A stretch of DNA of 64,000 nt from Methanosarcina barkeri MS (GCF_000970025.1 NZ_CP009528.1:1165168-1229167), one strand, 5' to 3'. Counted from the stretch's first letter, positions 39,166 through 49,506 are shown. A program made the numbers and translations. Notes: generated by a model from the sequence alone, not told the origin.

Positions 39166-40325
39166 AGAGCAAAAAGAAGGGCACTGCTATTTATTATTTA
39201 TCAAGCCTATCCTGAAGCGATATGATGTTAAAATTATAAATTTGCGTCCATGTCCTTCTATGAAATTCTCATATATTTCAGCTAATAAAAAGAAGAACCT
39301 GAAAGGTTCTATCTTCTGAAATTTTAAGCACAATGGTGTCACACTGGGATAACTCACTCCGCTAGAAGAACGGCTTCTTGCTTCTTTGCAGTCTTTAGTT
39401 CGTTTTTCTGTAAGTGGCTCCATATAGGCACATACAGGAGGAGCACAACAAAACCAACTGCTGTGGCAATCCACCCGCTTTCCAGAGTGCTGATATATAT
39501 TATCCCAATAAGGAAGAAGGGGATGTTCAGAATTCCGGTTGCAAGAGCTATCTCAGTCCAGCCACGGGGAGCTTTGAAGGGTCTTTCCAGTTTTGAAAAT
39601 TCAGGATCCTTTTTCGATTTTACATAGGCAAAGAGACTCATCCCATTTGCGACAATGTATCCAACTGCAGAAGCTGAGAGAATTGCAGTCGGACTTCCAA
39701 GAAGGATCAGACACATGTTAAAGAGACCATCTGCGATCATCGCATTCACAGGGTTCCCGTTAGCGTTCAGTTTTCCAAAGATAGATGGAAGATTACCTTC
39801 AATTGCCATTGAATATATCGACCTTGCCGAGGATAAAAAGGCGGTCTGGATGATCAGGATCATAGCTGCAACCAGCATGAGAATCGCAATCGAGCCTCCA
39901 ATAGGGCCTAAAGAAAGTTTTGCAAGGGGAAGCATCGGAGAGATAGGGTCTGCAAGTACGCCTTTAACTCCGAGAGCCCCTATAACCGAGGTCTGGACAA
40001 GCACATAGAGCACAAGGCAAATCAGGCCGCAGACAAGCAGAGCTTTTGGTGTATCTGTATTTGGGTTCTTATACTCTGGCCCAAATATTGCTGCGCTTTC
40101 CCAGGCAACAGCACTCCATTCGGCCATTGCGAAAAGCCCTAGAATAATTAAGATATGCTTCAGATCCCAGCTCCAGTCCTGGGGCAGCCAGGCTCCTGTA
40201 ATATTGGTAAGTTGGAAGTCTCCAGTAAAGAATGGAGCAAGGGTGATAACAACCAGGGGCAACAGGGATACCACAGCTAGAATATACCCAAGTTTTGCTC
40301 CGTTTTTGAGCCCTTTGGAGTTTAT

Positions 40326-41462
40326 AGGAGTTACGCAGTTGGCTCCTAGCATATTGTTTTTTCCAAACTTTCAAATATTTGAATTAATTTAACGTGTATT
40401 GGGGATTCCTTAAGTATTCTGTCACTGCCACTCTTCTAATTTTCATAGCACTTTCAAACCAGGATATTCCACTTTTGATTCTTTGTAATTCCAGTCTAAG
40501 AAAAGCTCTTAATGAGAACATTATATGTGCTCTTTGTGATTCTTCCTTTCTTGCCTGACATTTTTCGACACCACAGAACTGTTTTATTCCCCTATGATAT
40601 TCCTCAATTTTCCATGACTTCTTTGCCAAATCTTCACGTTTTGCTTCATCCATCTCTTGCACATCTGTAACCCAGTGTTGCGTGTCTCCATTTTTTGAAA
40701 CTATCCTAAACACCTTTACAAATCCATATGCTTTGAGGTGAACCACACGTCCTTTTGGAGGAATATCTACTGTTTCAAGTGGCACATTTCCCTTGTTGTC
40801 AGGATTTACCAAACGATTATTTTTCAATCTTGTAAGGAAATGCCACTCTTTCTGTCTAATGGCTTTAAGGTTTTTCACACTTGCATACCATGTATCAAAT
40901 AAAACGAATTTGGGATTAAAACCACGTTCTTCGGCCTTGTCAAGCATATCACGGAAATGGTCATTCTTTGTTTTGTCGTCTACATCGATGTTATAAATTC
41001 GAAAATCGATAGGTATAACGGTTGTACCGTCAGTCCAAACTAAGGTAACCAGGCCTATTCCCTTTACAGTACGATGATGTTTTCCACTCCACATACGACG
41101 AACAAAAGCAATTTCTTCTGCGTATGGTTTATCTAATGTTGAATCATCAACAATTAGGTATCCTCCCTTAAGCTTGACATAACTTTTTACTTCCTCCCAT
41201 AGTGCTTCCGTGTCTGGAGGTTGCCTTTGAAGGCAACGAGTAAAAGCATCATGAGAAGGAGCATTAGCTATGTCTGGATAACATCTAGCAGCTTCAGTAC
41301 AGCTAAAAACGTTAGAAGCCGCAATGAGAAAATTAATGTAGTCAATGTCGGTACACTTAGGTGGATTTATGTCCATAACTCCGTACGTTTTTAGAGAAAC
41401 ACTAAGCCATAAGTATATTTATAAAGATATCAAGTTTTCGGCATTTTAACTGCGTAAGTCCT
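40326..41462. mobile_element. 1137-bp insertion sequence of the IS4/IS701-like DDE group
   Basis: Ends AGGAGTTACGCAGTT (40326) and, inverted, AGGACTTACGCAGTT (41462) form near-perfect terminal repeats, with a 7-bp direct duplication outside. It holds one transposase gene on the minus strand. Family assignment beyond the DDE superfamily is uncertain. Confidence 0.93.
40384..41376 (-). CDS. DDE transposase of the insertion sequence
   Basis: A 330-residue transposase. Catalytic residues are placed in LIVDDSTLDKPYA (first Asp), VLFDTWYAS (second Asp) and KIEEYHRGIKQFCG (Glu in a Y-x2-x-E-like helix). There is an N-terminal helical domain. It looks intact, and could act on the related MITE at 36727. 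The gene has no frameshift and no internal stop. Confidence 0.9.
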   Translation of the reverse strand: MDINPPKCTDIDYINFLIAASNVFSCTEAARCYPDIANAPSHDAFTRCLQRQPPDTEALWEEVKSYVKLKGGYLIVDDSTLDKPYAEEIAFVRRMWSGKHHRTVKGIGLVTLVWTDGTTVIPIDFRIYNIDVDDKTKNDHFRDMLDKAEERGFNPKFVLFDTWYASVKNLKAIRQKEWHFLTRLKNNRLVNPDNKGNVPLETVDIPPKGRVVHLKAYGFVKVFRIVSKNGDTQHWVTDVQEMDEAKREDLAKKSWKIEEYHRGIKQFCGVEKCQARKEESQRAHIMFSLRAFLRLELQRIKSGISWFESAMKIRRVAVTEYLRNPQYTLN

Positions 41463-42045
41463 AGTTTATAATGATCATGTACCCAAATACAAGCGCTCCG
41501 ACTATCAGGTTGAAAAAGGTCTGGGGAATAACGCTAAAGATAGGAAGCAGTCCGTGGAGATAATCCCCTATCAGGATCGCATAGATTCCAATTACCGGGC
41601 TCCAGCCTAACCAGTAACTCCAGGCACTGAAACCTCCTATGAATTTTCCCATCAGCCTGGATTTTTCGCTTGTGTTGTTACCTGTATTCGAACCAAAAAC
41701 AATCTGGGTATAACCTGGTAGTCCTGAAGCCTTGGGTAAAACAGTTGCAAGCTCTCCGAACGAAATATTCTGGAAAAAACCTAGAAGAACGGTTAAGCCC
41801 CATATTATTATTGAAAAAGCCCAGACATAATTGGTGAGGTAGCCTATGGAAGGCAGAATCAATAAAGGAACACCAAGGGCTATTGCAAGTCCCTGTTTCC
41901 AGTCAATGCTTCTCTTAAGTTCTTTTAGCTCGCAGTTTGCCCTGCTGCACTCTTCTGCAGATTTCCAATCTATTTGAGTGTGATTTTGATGATTAGCAGG
42001 ATTATTATGATTGTCCATAAAATCGCCTTCTTCCAACTCCTTTTT

Positions 42046-43449
42046 TCAGGCAATCTGCTTTCTGAAGAGGTTGCAGGAATTAATCTTAATACCGAGCAAC
42101 TTTTCGATGTTCATCTTTGCAGCAATACCTTTTGCAGCGCCTGGTACTGACGTTATAATACCAATATCGAGTTCCTCACGCAGTTCACGCATAACGTGCT
42201 CATCTACAAGGTCCATCTTGTCGACCCCAAGTTTCTTTGCAACGTACTCTTTTGCCTCGCCTATGCGCATATTCTTTGAGAACTCCATTCTTGCAACCAG
42301 GTCTCCTGCAGCTCTTATTCCAGTCATACCTGAAGCCATTATGTGGGAAATCGGCATACCCATTGGGTCGCCGACTCCGATCTATATGCCGTCGACGCCT
42401 GCGATTTCGACCATTGCCTTGCTTGCTCTGGTAACCGCATCAATTGGAGGTGTTTCGAGCATGGGAATTCCGCCAACTCCCATACCCATATTTACATGAC
42501 AGGGGATTGGAGAAGCTCCTACGGCAGCCTTGATGAAAGTAACTGCACGAGCAAGGTTCCAGGCTGAGGTCTTGCTGGTATTGGTGTTGCATACTGGTCC
42601 AAATACATTTGCTCCGGCTTTTGCAACAAGCGGAGCCTGTTCATGCGGCCATAAACCTGCGAGCCGTACTCCATTATATTCCAGTTCTCCGTGCATACCG
42701 AGTACCATCTCGCCAGCCATTCCGGCTTCAATATACATATCAGAAAACTCTTTTCTAAGGGCCTGGATTGCATAAAGTGTGCCGTACATATCTCCGTCGC
42801 CTGCTGCGCCGGTTGTATCAAAGTTAACTCCATCGGCCCCTGAAGCAAAAAGTTTCTGCATAACCCAAACAGTGTCTCTAGTAAGGTGTTCGGCAGCGTG
42901 TTCCATAGATTCTTTTGCTTTGTCAATCTTGAATAGCTTCATAAGGTCGCCAGGGTTCTCAAAAGGTCCATCAGGTGTGTAGTAAAGTCCCATATTGGGC
43001 ATCGCACCGTAAAACAGTGGAATAACCATGTTCTGCTGGCAGACTTCCATTGCCTGGCACTCGTTTGATACGACAGGTTTTACCGGCTTGAAACTGTAAT
43101 CAATATGCCCGAGTTCCATTGTATCAGCACCAAAAGCACGCTCGTGCGTCATGCAGCCAACTAAACGGCTGGAAGGAATACCAACACCACTGTTGCCCTG
43201 GTCACCGTCAAGTCTAATGGTACCGATGTCGTGTGTCACAGGAATTTCCATACCCTGTTCGACACTAACAGTCTTGCCGGGCATCATGAGGATCTCTGCA
43301 AGCTTGTCCATTTCATTGGCATTGAGGTCAGGGATCTCTCCAAGGTCAGCAGCGTTTGCAGTACCGGCCTCGATCTCTTCCATTATTTTTTCTTTGGTAA
43401 GGTAGACACGTTTTCCGTCTCCCATTCTCAAAGCGTATTCAGTTGCCAT
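42046..43449 (-). CDS. mtbB: Dimethylamine methyltransferase with pyrrolysine
   Basis: The enzyme methylates the corrinoid protein MtbC with a methyl group from dimethylamine. The frame from ATG 43449 meets an in-frame TAG at 42382-42384 (codon 356) inside [19 protein letters not shown] and continues intact to TGA at 42046. The 467-residue product, with pyrrolysine at 356, has the family length. A single conserved stop in the known pyrrolysine position is translation by UAG decoding, not a mutation. Ribosome binding site GGAGAATTAAAAAA is upstream; mtbC ends 63 nt before. The tRNA-Pyl and PylRS genes are not in this window. Confidence 0.97.
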
Positions 43450-43512
43450 TTTTTTAATTCTCCTTTTGACAAACTTAGTTTAGACTATGTCGATTTTATT
43501 GAGAGTTGAGGC

Positions 43513-44157
43513 TCATAGCAGCATTTCCTTTGCTTTTGCCACGGCTTCGCTTGCGTTTTCAGCATAGCAGTCTGCACCTATCTTGTCAGCCCAGGACTGG
43601 GTTGCAGGGGCTCCGCCTACCATAACCTTTACTTTGCCTCTGAGCCCTTCTTCCTTGAGGAGTTCAATTACATCTCTCTGCCCCTGAAGGGTTGTCGTCA
43701 TAAGGGCGGAAATTCCGATAATATCAGCATTAACTGCCTTTGCCTTTTCTACGAAATTCCTTGTAGGCACATCCCTGCCAAGATCATAAACTTCAAAACC
43801 AGAAGACTGGAGCATAGTAGAGACTATTGACTTGCCGATATCGTGAACGTCGCCCTCGACGGTTCCGTTTACGATAACTCCCAGTTTCTTGCTCTCTGTC
43901 CCTGCCGGAAGTTCAGCTTCAAGCACTTTAACCCCTGCTGTCATTGCATCAGCAGCCATCATTACATGGGGCAGGAAAAGTTTCCCTCTCTCAAAGAGAA
44001 TTCCTACCTGGTTCATGCCTGCAGAAAGACCTTTGTCAATGATCTCAGCAGGTTCCATGACCTTTTTTGCTTTCTCGACAGCTGCGAGCACTGCATCTTT
44101 TTTACAGGAGATTACCGCATCAGCAATCTCGAGGAGTAATCCTTCTGTATCTGCCAT
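43513..44157 (-). CDS. mtbC: Dimethylamine corrinoid protein
   Basis: A 214-residue corrinoid protein that accepts the methyl group from dimethylamine via MtbB. The B12-binding motif GDVHDIGKSIV includes the axial His, followed by a Rossmann-like domain with VYDLGRDVP, IIGISALMTTT and VKVMVGGAPAT. The frame is open from 44208, but ATG 44157 gives the family start MADTEGLLLEIADAV with GAAGGGA upstream. First gene of the mtbC-mtbB-permease operon. Confidence 0.95.
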   Translation of the reverse strand: MADTEGLLLEIADAVISCKKDAVLAAVEKAKKVMEPAEIIDKGLSAGMNQVGILFERGKLFLPHVMMAADAMTAGVKVLEAELPAGTESKKLGVIVNGTVEGDVHDIGKSIVSTMLQSSGFEVYDLGRDVPTRNFVEKAKAVNADIIGISALMTTTLQGQRDVIELLKEEGLRGKVKVMVGGAPATQSWADKIGADCYAENASEAVAKAKEMLL

Positions 44158-44708
44158 TTTTTCTGTCCCTTCTTTATCTGAAAATAACTGACATTTTTCT
44201 TCTGTCATTTACTCGGAAGACGGTAAGTTAGTTCCTATTACTATTATATATACCTTCCTAAAAGTATATAATAAGATATCAAAAATATAAAGAAAACATT
44301 TAAAAAATGGTGAAAATCATGTTAAAAATTTTATATGACTTTCACTTTTTTAAAAACATCGAAATGTCTAAAATATCTTTGATACTTAGAAATTTCGGAA
44401 ATTTATACTGTTTGTAGCTCCTCAGCTTAGCATTCTTCAGTGACATTATCTTTCCAGAGATCAAGTATATATTTCATTATCAAAAATAGGAGTATTATAG
44501 GGGAGTGAAGAAAATAGTGTACTGTCCTTAAGATAAGGGGACCTGGAGAGTCTTTCTGGAAGAAAACAGAATACGCTATTTTTCTATTCATACTAATTGG
44601 AAGTCTCTGGTTACTTCATTACAAATTAATGTAATTGATGAATAACATATTTACCTAAAACAACTCACATAATTCTATAAAGTAAAAATTATACTAAGGG
44701 GAAGGGGT
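44158..44708. other. Intergenic region upstream of mtbC
   Basis: About 550 nt between divergent genes. Several AT-rich boxes (TATATAATAAG near 44266; TATTATATATACC near 44243) could be minus-strand TATA elements for the mtbC operon, which in known methylamine genes has a long leader. No hairpin or repeat is obvious. Confidence 0.4.
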
Positions 44709-45449
44709 ATGGAAGTAGAAAGTAGAGCAAAGATGGAAAAAACGCATACAAAGCCAAAGAATGCTTGGGAAAATTTTTTTAAAGATAAAACACACGGGGG
44801 GCACAGATATTCATCTGAGGAGTTTCTTGCTATGGAAGCCAGGGAAAAATTATTCCACCTTGACGGAGGCAAAACGCTTCTTGACTTCGGTTGCGGCTCT
44901 GCAGAACTCCTTACCTACTATGCTCTTGAATATGAACAGCTTTTAGGAGTGGATTTTTCCCCATCCATGCTTGGCGAAGCAAGTAAAAGAATTAGGGAAA
45001 GAAAATGTAATAACATTGATCTTATTCTTGCTGATCATGAAATACTCTGGGAAAACCTGGACTCAACCTTTGATCGAATAACTGCAGCCGGAGTAATCCA
45101 GTACTTATCTTTTCAAGAAATTGACGCCTTTATTGCCAAAGCATCAGAACATCTCAATTCAGATGGTAAAATGGTCTTTTTTGACATACTGGACCCGCGA
45201 TTATACCCATTGTGGAAGTTAGGAGTATTTGCACCGAATGCAGGGCTTTTAAAAGCTTTGTACAGAATGAGTTGTGATTTTCAGAATTCAATATTGGCGG
45301 CCTTAAAAAACCGTCCGAGAAACATTTACGGTTTTACTCATAATCCTTATAAAATCCAGAAAATTGCAAACAAACACGGTTTTGAGATGCGCTATATACA
45401 ATCAATGTACTACGAATATAAGTATCATGCAATAATGTTTCGGACTTAA
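44709..45449 (+). CDS. Class I SAM-dependent methyltransferase
   Basis: A 246-residue methyltransferase. Motif I is LLDFGCGSAELLTYYA, the post-I region LLGVDFSPSML, and motif-like ILADHEILWENL. The ATG follows AAGGGGAAGGGGTATG. Substrate is unknown and it is not similar enough to the importer-linked pair to group them. It is divergent from the mtb operon. Confidence 0.85.
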   Translation: MEVESRAKMEKTHTKPKNAWENFFKDKTHGGHRYSSEEFLAMEAREKLFHLDGGKTLLDFGCGSAELLTYYALEYEQLLGVDFSPSMLGEASKRIRERKCNNIDLILADHEILWENLDSTFDRITAAGVIQYLSFQEIDAFIAKASEHLNSDGKMVFFDILDPRLYPLWKLGVFAPNAGLLKALYRMSCDFQNSILAALKNRPRNIYGFTHNPYKIQKIANKHGFEMRYIQSMYYEYKYHAIMFRT

Positions 45450-45549
45450 GCGGGAATGCACTGGAATTAAACTTCACCTAATAACAGGCCAAGTTTGTCT
45501 AATAGTCGAACTATGTCTAATAATACTGTGTCATTTATGCTGTGATCAG

Positions 45550-45650
45550 ATCAGTATTCTATATTAGACCAGTATTCTATATTAGACCAGTATTCTATAT
45601 TAGACCAGTATTCTATATTAGACCAGTATTCTATATTAGACCAGTATTAT
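45550..45650. repeat. 18-nt tandem repeat array
   Basis: ACCAGTATTCTATATTAG repeats every 18 nt at about 45550, 45568, 45586, 45604 and 45622, with a partial copy after. The copies are near-identical. The array ends six nt before the stop of the radical SAM gene on the opposite strand. Confidence 0.93.
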
Positions 45651-45655
45651 CTTTA

Positions 45656-46744
45656 TCAGACAAGTAAATCTTCAATCCCTGCCTCTCTCACAATATCGAT
45701 CGCCTTAGCCTCTTCTTCCGGAGTCAAGCGGCGTCCAATCTCTGGATACTCCATAGCCCGATAGCATGGCCTGTACTGGAACATGAGATTGAACCTGATT
45801 TGCGGGATATTTTTTGCAACCCATTCGGCAATCGGCCTTGTACAGCATTCCAGATGGCCCGGCAGGACAAGATGGCGAAGGAGAATTTCTGAGGTTTTGT
45901 AGGCGAATTCGAAATTTGGTTGCACGATTTCCAGGTAATTTTTTATTTTTGAGTATTTCCTGGCGCATATATCGTTTCCGTACTTGAAATCTCCAAGGTA
46001 AACGTCTACAACCCCTTCGAGGATTTCTGCAATTTCCGGGGAATGATACATATTTGAGTTCCATACCACAGGCGTATTTACAGAGATTTTCCGGACTATT
46101 TTAAGGACAGTATGAGCGTGCGGAGTCGGGGTAACGAAATTTACGTTTCTTGCCCCATGCATTCTCCGAAGGCTGATCAGTTTTGCAAGTTTCTTTGGCT
46201 CAATTCGAATTCCGGTGTCAGGACAGGTTGAAATATCCCAGTTCTGGCAGTAAACACAGGCAAAAGTACAGCCTGTAAAAAAGATCGTGTGAGATGGTAC
46301 AAGCTCAGGCTCTTCTCCCATGTGCAGGAACTCAGAAGCGTAATTTGAAAGGTCTGTAAGCCTGCAGAAGCCTTTTTCGCCAGCTTTCCTGTTAACCTCA
46401 CAGCGCCAACCGCAGCACTGGCATTTTTCCAGCATTTTGCCCACAATCTCAACTTTAAGGTCAAGAAGAGAGGGACTGGCTTTTGGAAGTTCCAGAAAGC
46501 TTCTGGTAAAAAATGCTAGCCTGTCATTTGCATTTTTATAGTCAAGGGCTTCCGCGGCTTCTAGTTCAAGGTCTTCTTTGAGTTTTCGGTACTTTTCGAT
46601 CTCATTACCATGAATTTTCCTGAGTTCTTCAAGCTGCATGCCTGGATCAAACTGGACCGGAATTCTTTCGGTTATCTTAAAAAAGGCAGGCATTTCATCT
46701 CTCTGCACCTTGAAGTAACGTTTCAGGTACTTCGAAGCTGCCAT
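45656..46744 (-). CDS. Radical SAM protein, PflX-like
   Basis: A 362-residue radical SAM protein of the COG1313 (PflX-like) group. The cluster motif is CTFACVYC (Cys 159, 163, 166). Upstream a cysteine set CQCCGWRC with a later Cys in EKGFCRL (residues 108-127) resembles an auxiliary cluster site. Ending GRRLTPEEEAKAIDIVREAG is family-like. Function is unassigned; related proteins are proposed activases. Single gene. Confidence 0.86.
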   Translation of the reverse strand: MAASKYLKRYFKVQRDEMPAFFKITERIPVQFDPGMQLEELRKIHGNEIEKYRKLKEDLELEAAEALDYKNANDRLAFFTRSFLELPKASPSLLDLKVEIVGKMLEKCQCCGWRCEVNRKAGEKGFCRLTDLSNYASEFLHMGEEPELVPSHTIFFTGCTFACVYCQNWDISTCPDTGIRIEPKKLAKLISLRRMHGARNVNFVTPTPHAHTVLKIVRKISVNTPVVWNSNMYHSPEIAEILEGVVDVYLGDFKYGNDICARKYSKIKNYLEIVQPNFEFAYKTSEILLRHLVLPGHLECCTRPIAEWVAKNIPQIRFNLMFQYRPCYRAMEYPEIGRRLTPEEEAKAIDIVREAGIEDLLV

Positions 46745-47258
46745 ACTGAAATATTATTCCACATGGGTTAAAGGCTTATTGTTCGTTTCTTCCGGGTTTC
46801 AATTTTAATATCCGGTTCTGGTTTTTAGTTCTGGTTTTTAGTTCTGGTTTTTAGTTTTGATTTTCAGTTTTGATTTTCAGTTTTGATTTTCAGTTTTGAT
46901 TTTCAGTTTTGATTTTCAGTTTTGATTTTCAGTTTTGATTTTCAGTTTTGATTTTCAGTTTTGATTTTCAGTTTTGATTTTCAGTCCAGACTTTTAATTC
47001 AGATTTTCAGTTTTGATTTCCAGTCCAGACTTTTAATTCAGATTTTCAGTCCAGATTTATAATTTTTGATTTTTAATTTCTGCTCTTGCTGGTTTATTTA
47101 ATCTGAGTTTACTATTCATTATTGTATTTTTTAGAAACGAATAGTCTTTTCCAGGCTTTTTGCAAGCAAGGTTATAAGAAGAAAAAGGCTTTTTACACTT
47201 TTTGACTTTTATCCTTACGGTAACTCTAAATATTTACATAAGCAGGTTGGGAACAAAA
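46745..47258. repeat. 13-nt tandem repeat array
   Basis: From 46815 the 13-nt unit GTTCTGGTTTTTA occurs three times, then GTTTTGATTTTCA occurs ten times to 46983, followed by longer composite units (GTCCAGACTTTTAATTCAG) to about 47055. Copy-to-copy identity is nearly complete. The array lies upstream of the radical SAM gene and about 200 nt before the SMR exporter; the rest of the gap holds AT-rich DNA. Confidence 0.93.
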
Positions 47259-47576
47259 ATGGAATGGTTTTTCCTTTTTATTGCAGGTCTTTTTGAAGCA
47301 GCCTGGGCAATCGGGCTGAAATATACAGAAGGTTTCACGAGGCTTTATCCAAGCATTCTTACCGTCGTGTGCATGTTTCTTAGCTTCTATTTTCTTTCCC
47401 AGTCCCTGAAGACTCTGCCAATAGGAACCGGCTATGCAATCTGGACCGGAATCGGGATTATAGGCACTACGATTCTTGGTGTCCTGCTCTTTAATGAACC
47501 CATGGATTTTGCCAGGGCTTTCTGCATTATTCTTATATTCTCAGGGATAATCGGGCTCAAAATAATTTCTCCATAA
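47259..47576 (+). CDS. SMR-family exporter of the Gdx/SugE type
   Basis: A 105-residue small multidrug resistance protein with four membrane helices. GLFEAAWAIGLKYTEGF at residues 9-25 contains the essential Glu and fits the guanidinium exporter (Gdx, formerly SugE) subtype, not EmrE. ATG at 47259 gives the family start MEWFFLFIAGL; the longer frame from 47202 is unlikely. No guanidine riboswitch-like leader is apparent. Confidence 0.85.
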   Translation: MEWFFLFIAGLFEAAWAIGLKYTEGFTRLYPSILTVVCMFLSFYFLSQSLKTLPIGTGYAIWTGIGIIGTTILGVLLFNEPMDFARAFCIILIFSGIIGLKIISP

Positions 47577-47732
47577 CCATTTGCAGAATTCCTGTTCTTT
47601 TTCAGGTCTTTTCCTGTACTACTGGAAGGAGACCTTTTTTCTGCAGTCGGGGGCCAAAAATTAAAAACCTGCAAGACAATTTATCATGGGATTAAACCCG
47701 AGGGCTGTTTCAGTTCCGATTTTTCTTACCTT

Positions 47733-48659
47733 TTGATCAAGTGGTCAAAAATTAGCTTTAAAGGTGCGGTGCCCGCGGGAGACTTTTGGGGGAATATTCT
47801 GGTTACGCTTGACAGCACGACAATTAGTCTCTGGGATTTGATGTCCCTTCTGTTTGTACTTCTGTTTCTTTATGCAATAATCTACCCGCAGTCGCAGCTA
47901 AAACAAATCCGGTTGCGGCGCATGGCAAAACTGAAAACTATGGAAAAGAGCCACGGCTGCAAGGTGCTCACTATGATTCACAGACGGGAGGCAATCTCTC
48001 TTTTCGGGCTGCCTGCCTACCAGTACATAGATGAGGAAGACGCCGAGCAGATCCTGCGCTGGATAAGAAAATACAAGGATTACCCGCTTGAGCTGATCCT
48101 GCACACGCCTGGCGGTCAGCTCCATTCCAGTATCCAGATTGCACGCGCCCTGCGGCGGCACCCGAAAAACACGAAAGTAATTATCCCTCACTATTCGATG
48201 TCAGGAGGCACAATTATCGCCCTTGCAGCAAATGAAATCGTGATGGATAAGGATGCGGTTATCGGACCAATCGATCCCCAGATAGGAGACTTTATTCGTG
48301 GGATGTACCCTGCTCCCTCATGGATATATGCTGCAGAAACAAAAAAGGAAAAGTCCGATGATATCACCCTTGTTATGAGTGATATCTCAAGAAAAGCCCT
48401 CAAATTCACCAGAAATGTTGCAAAAGAGCTTCTTGAAGGCAAAATCCAGCCAGGCCCGGCTGGGGAAAGCAGGCTCGATGAAGTGGTCGAAAAATTGGTC
48501 AGCGGAGAAATGATCCACAGCACTCCACTCTCAGCCGGCGAGGCAAAAGAAATAGGGCTTGCTGTCAGTACGGATTTTCCGGAGGACGTGCATGAATTTA
48601 TGAAACTTTTCAAGCCTGTAAAAAAGAGTGTGGAATATGTGGAATCAAGTTCTTCATAA
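47733..48659 (+). CDS. Membrane-anchored Clp-class serine protease (SDH/DUF114 family)
   Basis: A 308-residue protein with one N-terminal membrane helix (residues 32-52) and a ClpP/SppA-like domain. ELILHTPGGQLHSSIQIARA and HYSMSGGTIIALAANEIVMD carry the oxyanion and catalytic Ser, GPIDPQIGDF the following loop. The family (PF01972-like) includes archaeal signal-peptide or membrane-protein proteases of unknown target. The start is a TTG at 47733 by frame extent; it is uncertain. Confidence 0.82.
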   Translation: MIKWSKISFKGAVPAGDFWGNILVTLDSTTISLWDLMSLLFVLLFLYAIIYPQSQLKQIRLRRMAKLKTMEKSHGCKVLTMIHRREAISLFGLPAYQYIDEEDAEQILRWIRKYKDYPLELILHTPGGQLHSSIQIARALRRHPKNTKVIIPHYSMSGGTIIALAANEIVMDKDAVIGPIDPQIGDFIRGMYPAPSWIYAAETKKEKSDDITLVMSDISRKALKFTRNVAKELLEGKIQPGPAGESRLDEVVEKLVSGEMIHSTPLSAGEAKEIGLAVSTDFPEDVHEFMKLFKPVKKSVEYVESSSS

Positions 48660-48822
48660 ACGGAAGAAGATAAAAATGGAGGAAGATAAGAGCGAGGAAG
48701 ATCAGACATCAGAACTTTTCTGTATAAATAAAGTTTCAATATGGGAACTTTCATACATAATAAATTTTTGGCGTTAGAAGGTTCGAGGCTTGAAGAAAGG
48801 TCCGGAACTAGAAGGGCTTCAA

Positions 48823-49506
48823 ATGAATGTCAGTAGAGTTACCCGGTCAAAACAGTCAGCTAAAAAAACTTATGACAGACTGAGCAAATGGTAAGACTTC
48901 TTTGCCGGCCCTTTTGAAATAAATTTCAGAGATGCCGGGATGCATAAACTGAATGTCGCTCCGGGATAAATTATTCTTGAAATAGGCTTTGGCACGGGAC
49001 AGTGTATCCTCGAAATTGCCCGAGCTGTCGGAAATTCGGGAAGAGTCTACGGAATTGATATCTTGGAAGGAATGTGTAACATTACTCAATCGAAGGTCGA
49101 AAAAACTTGTTTTTCAGGAAGGGTATAACTTGTATGTGGAGATGCTATTAAGCTTCCTTTCTCGGGCAGTTTCTTTAACGCTATCTTCATGAGCTTTACC
49201 CTTGAGTTTTTTGCCACTCCTGAGATCCCTGAGGTATTGAAGGAATGCCTGAGAGTACTTAAAAAAGACGGAAGGCTCTGTGTTGTTGCCATGAACCAGA
49301 AAGATGACCCTACTCTGATGATAAAGCTCTACGAATGGGCCCACAGAAAATTTCCAACTTTTGTCGACTGCAGACCGATTTTTGTCCGGAAAACTCTAGA
49401 AGAGTCCTGTTTTCCTGTTCTTGACTCAGTTGAAATTTTCGCATGGGGTTTGCCAATTGAAGTAGTCCTTTCCAAAATATGTAAAGAGAATTCCAAAAGA
49501 TCTTAA
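48823..49506 (+). pseudogene. Class I methyltransferase broken by three TAA stops
   Basis: From ATG 48823 a single frame runs to 49506 but contains TAA at 48892, 48967 and 49126. The text between them is intact: KKTYDRLSKW, DFFAGPFEIN, IILEIGFGTGQCILEIARA (motif I), GNSGRVYGIDILEGM, GDAIKLPFSGSFF, VLKKDGRLCVVAMN. The first stop replaces a Tyr-type codon of the family KWYDF. No frameshifts are needed, so this is nonsense decay rather than poor sequence. Its tail continues into the tandem array. Confidence 0.82.

Larger units (their letters stand above)
40319..41469. repeat. Target-site duplication of the insertion sequence
   Basis: AGTTTAT at 40319-40325 and again at 41463-41469 flank the element exactly. 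In the uninterrupted permease this would be the single sequence coding for Ile-Asn. The perfect duplication indicates a young insertion. Confidence 0.95.
39354..42018 (-). pseudogene. Methylamine-type APC permease interrupted by an insertion sequence
   Basis: The gene follows mtbB on the minus strand. The N-terminal 185 residues start at ATG 42018 (MDNHNNPAN) and end YMIIIN before a TAG created by the insertion. The rest (320 residues) resumes at the other IS end with (I)NSKGLKNGAKLGYILAVV and runs to 39354. Deleting the IS and one copy of the AGTTTAT duplication restores one 505-residue frame without other lesions. Helices and the WKQGLAIALGVPLLILP start fit the APC superfamily; position after mtbC-mtbB fits the methylamine permeases MttP/MtmP. 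The interruption should destroy function. Confidence 0.9.

Noticed and set aside
42382-42384. Frameshift or nonsense mutation in mtbB
   Set aside because: The TAG is at the known pyrrolysine position and the frame is intact on both sides.
47160-47258. Guanidine riboswitch upstream of the Gdx-like exporter
   Set aside because: I see no ACGR-type conserved core or helix pair in the leader.
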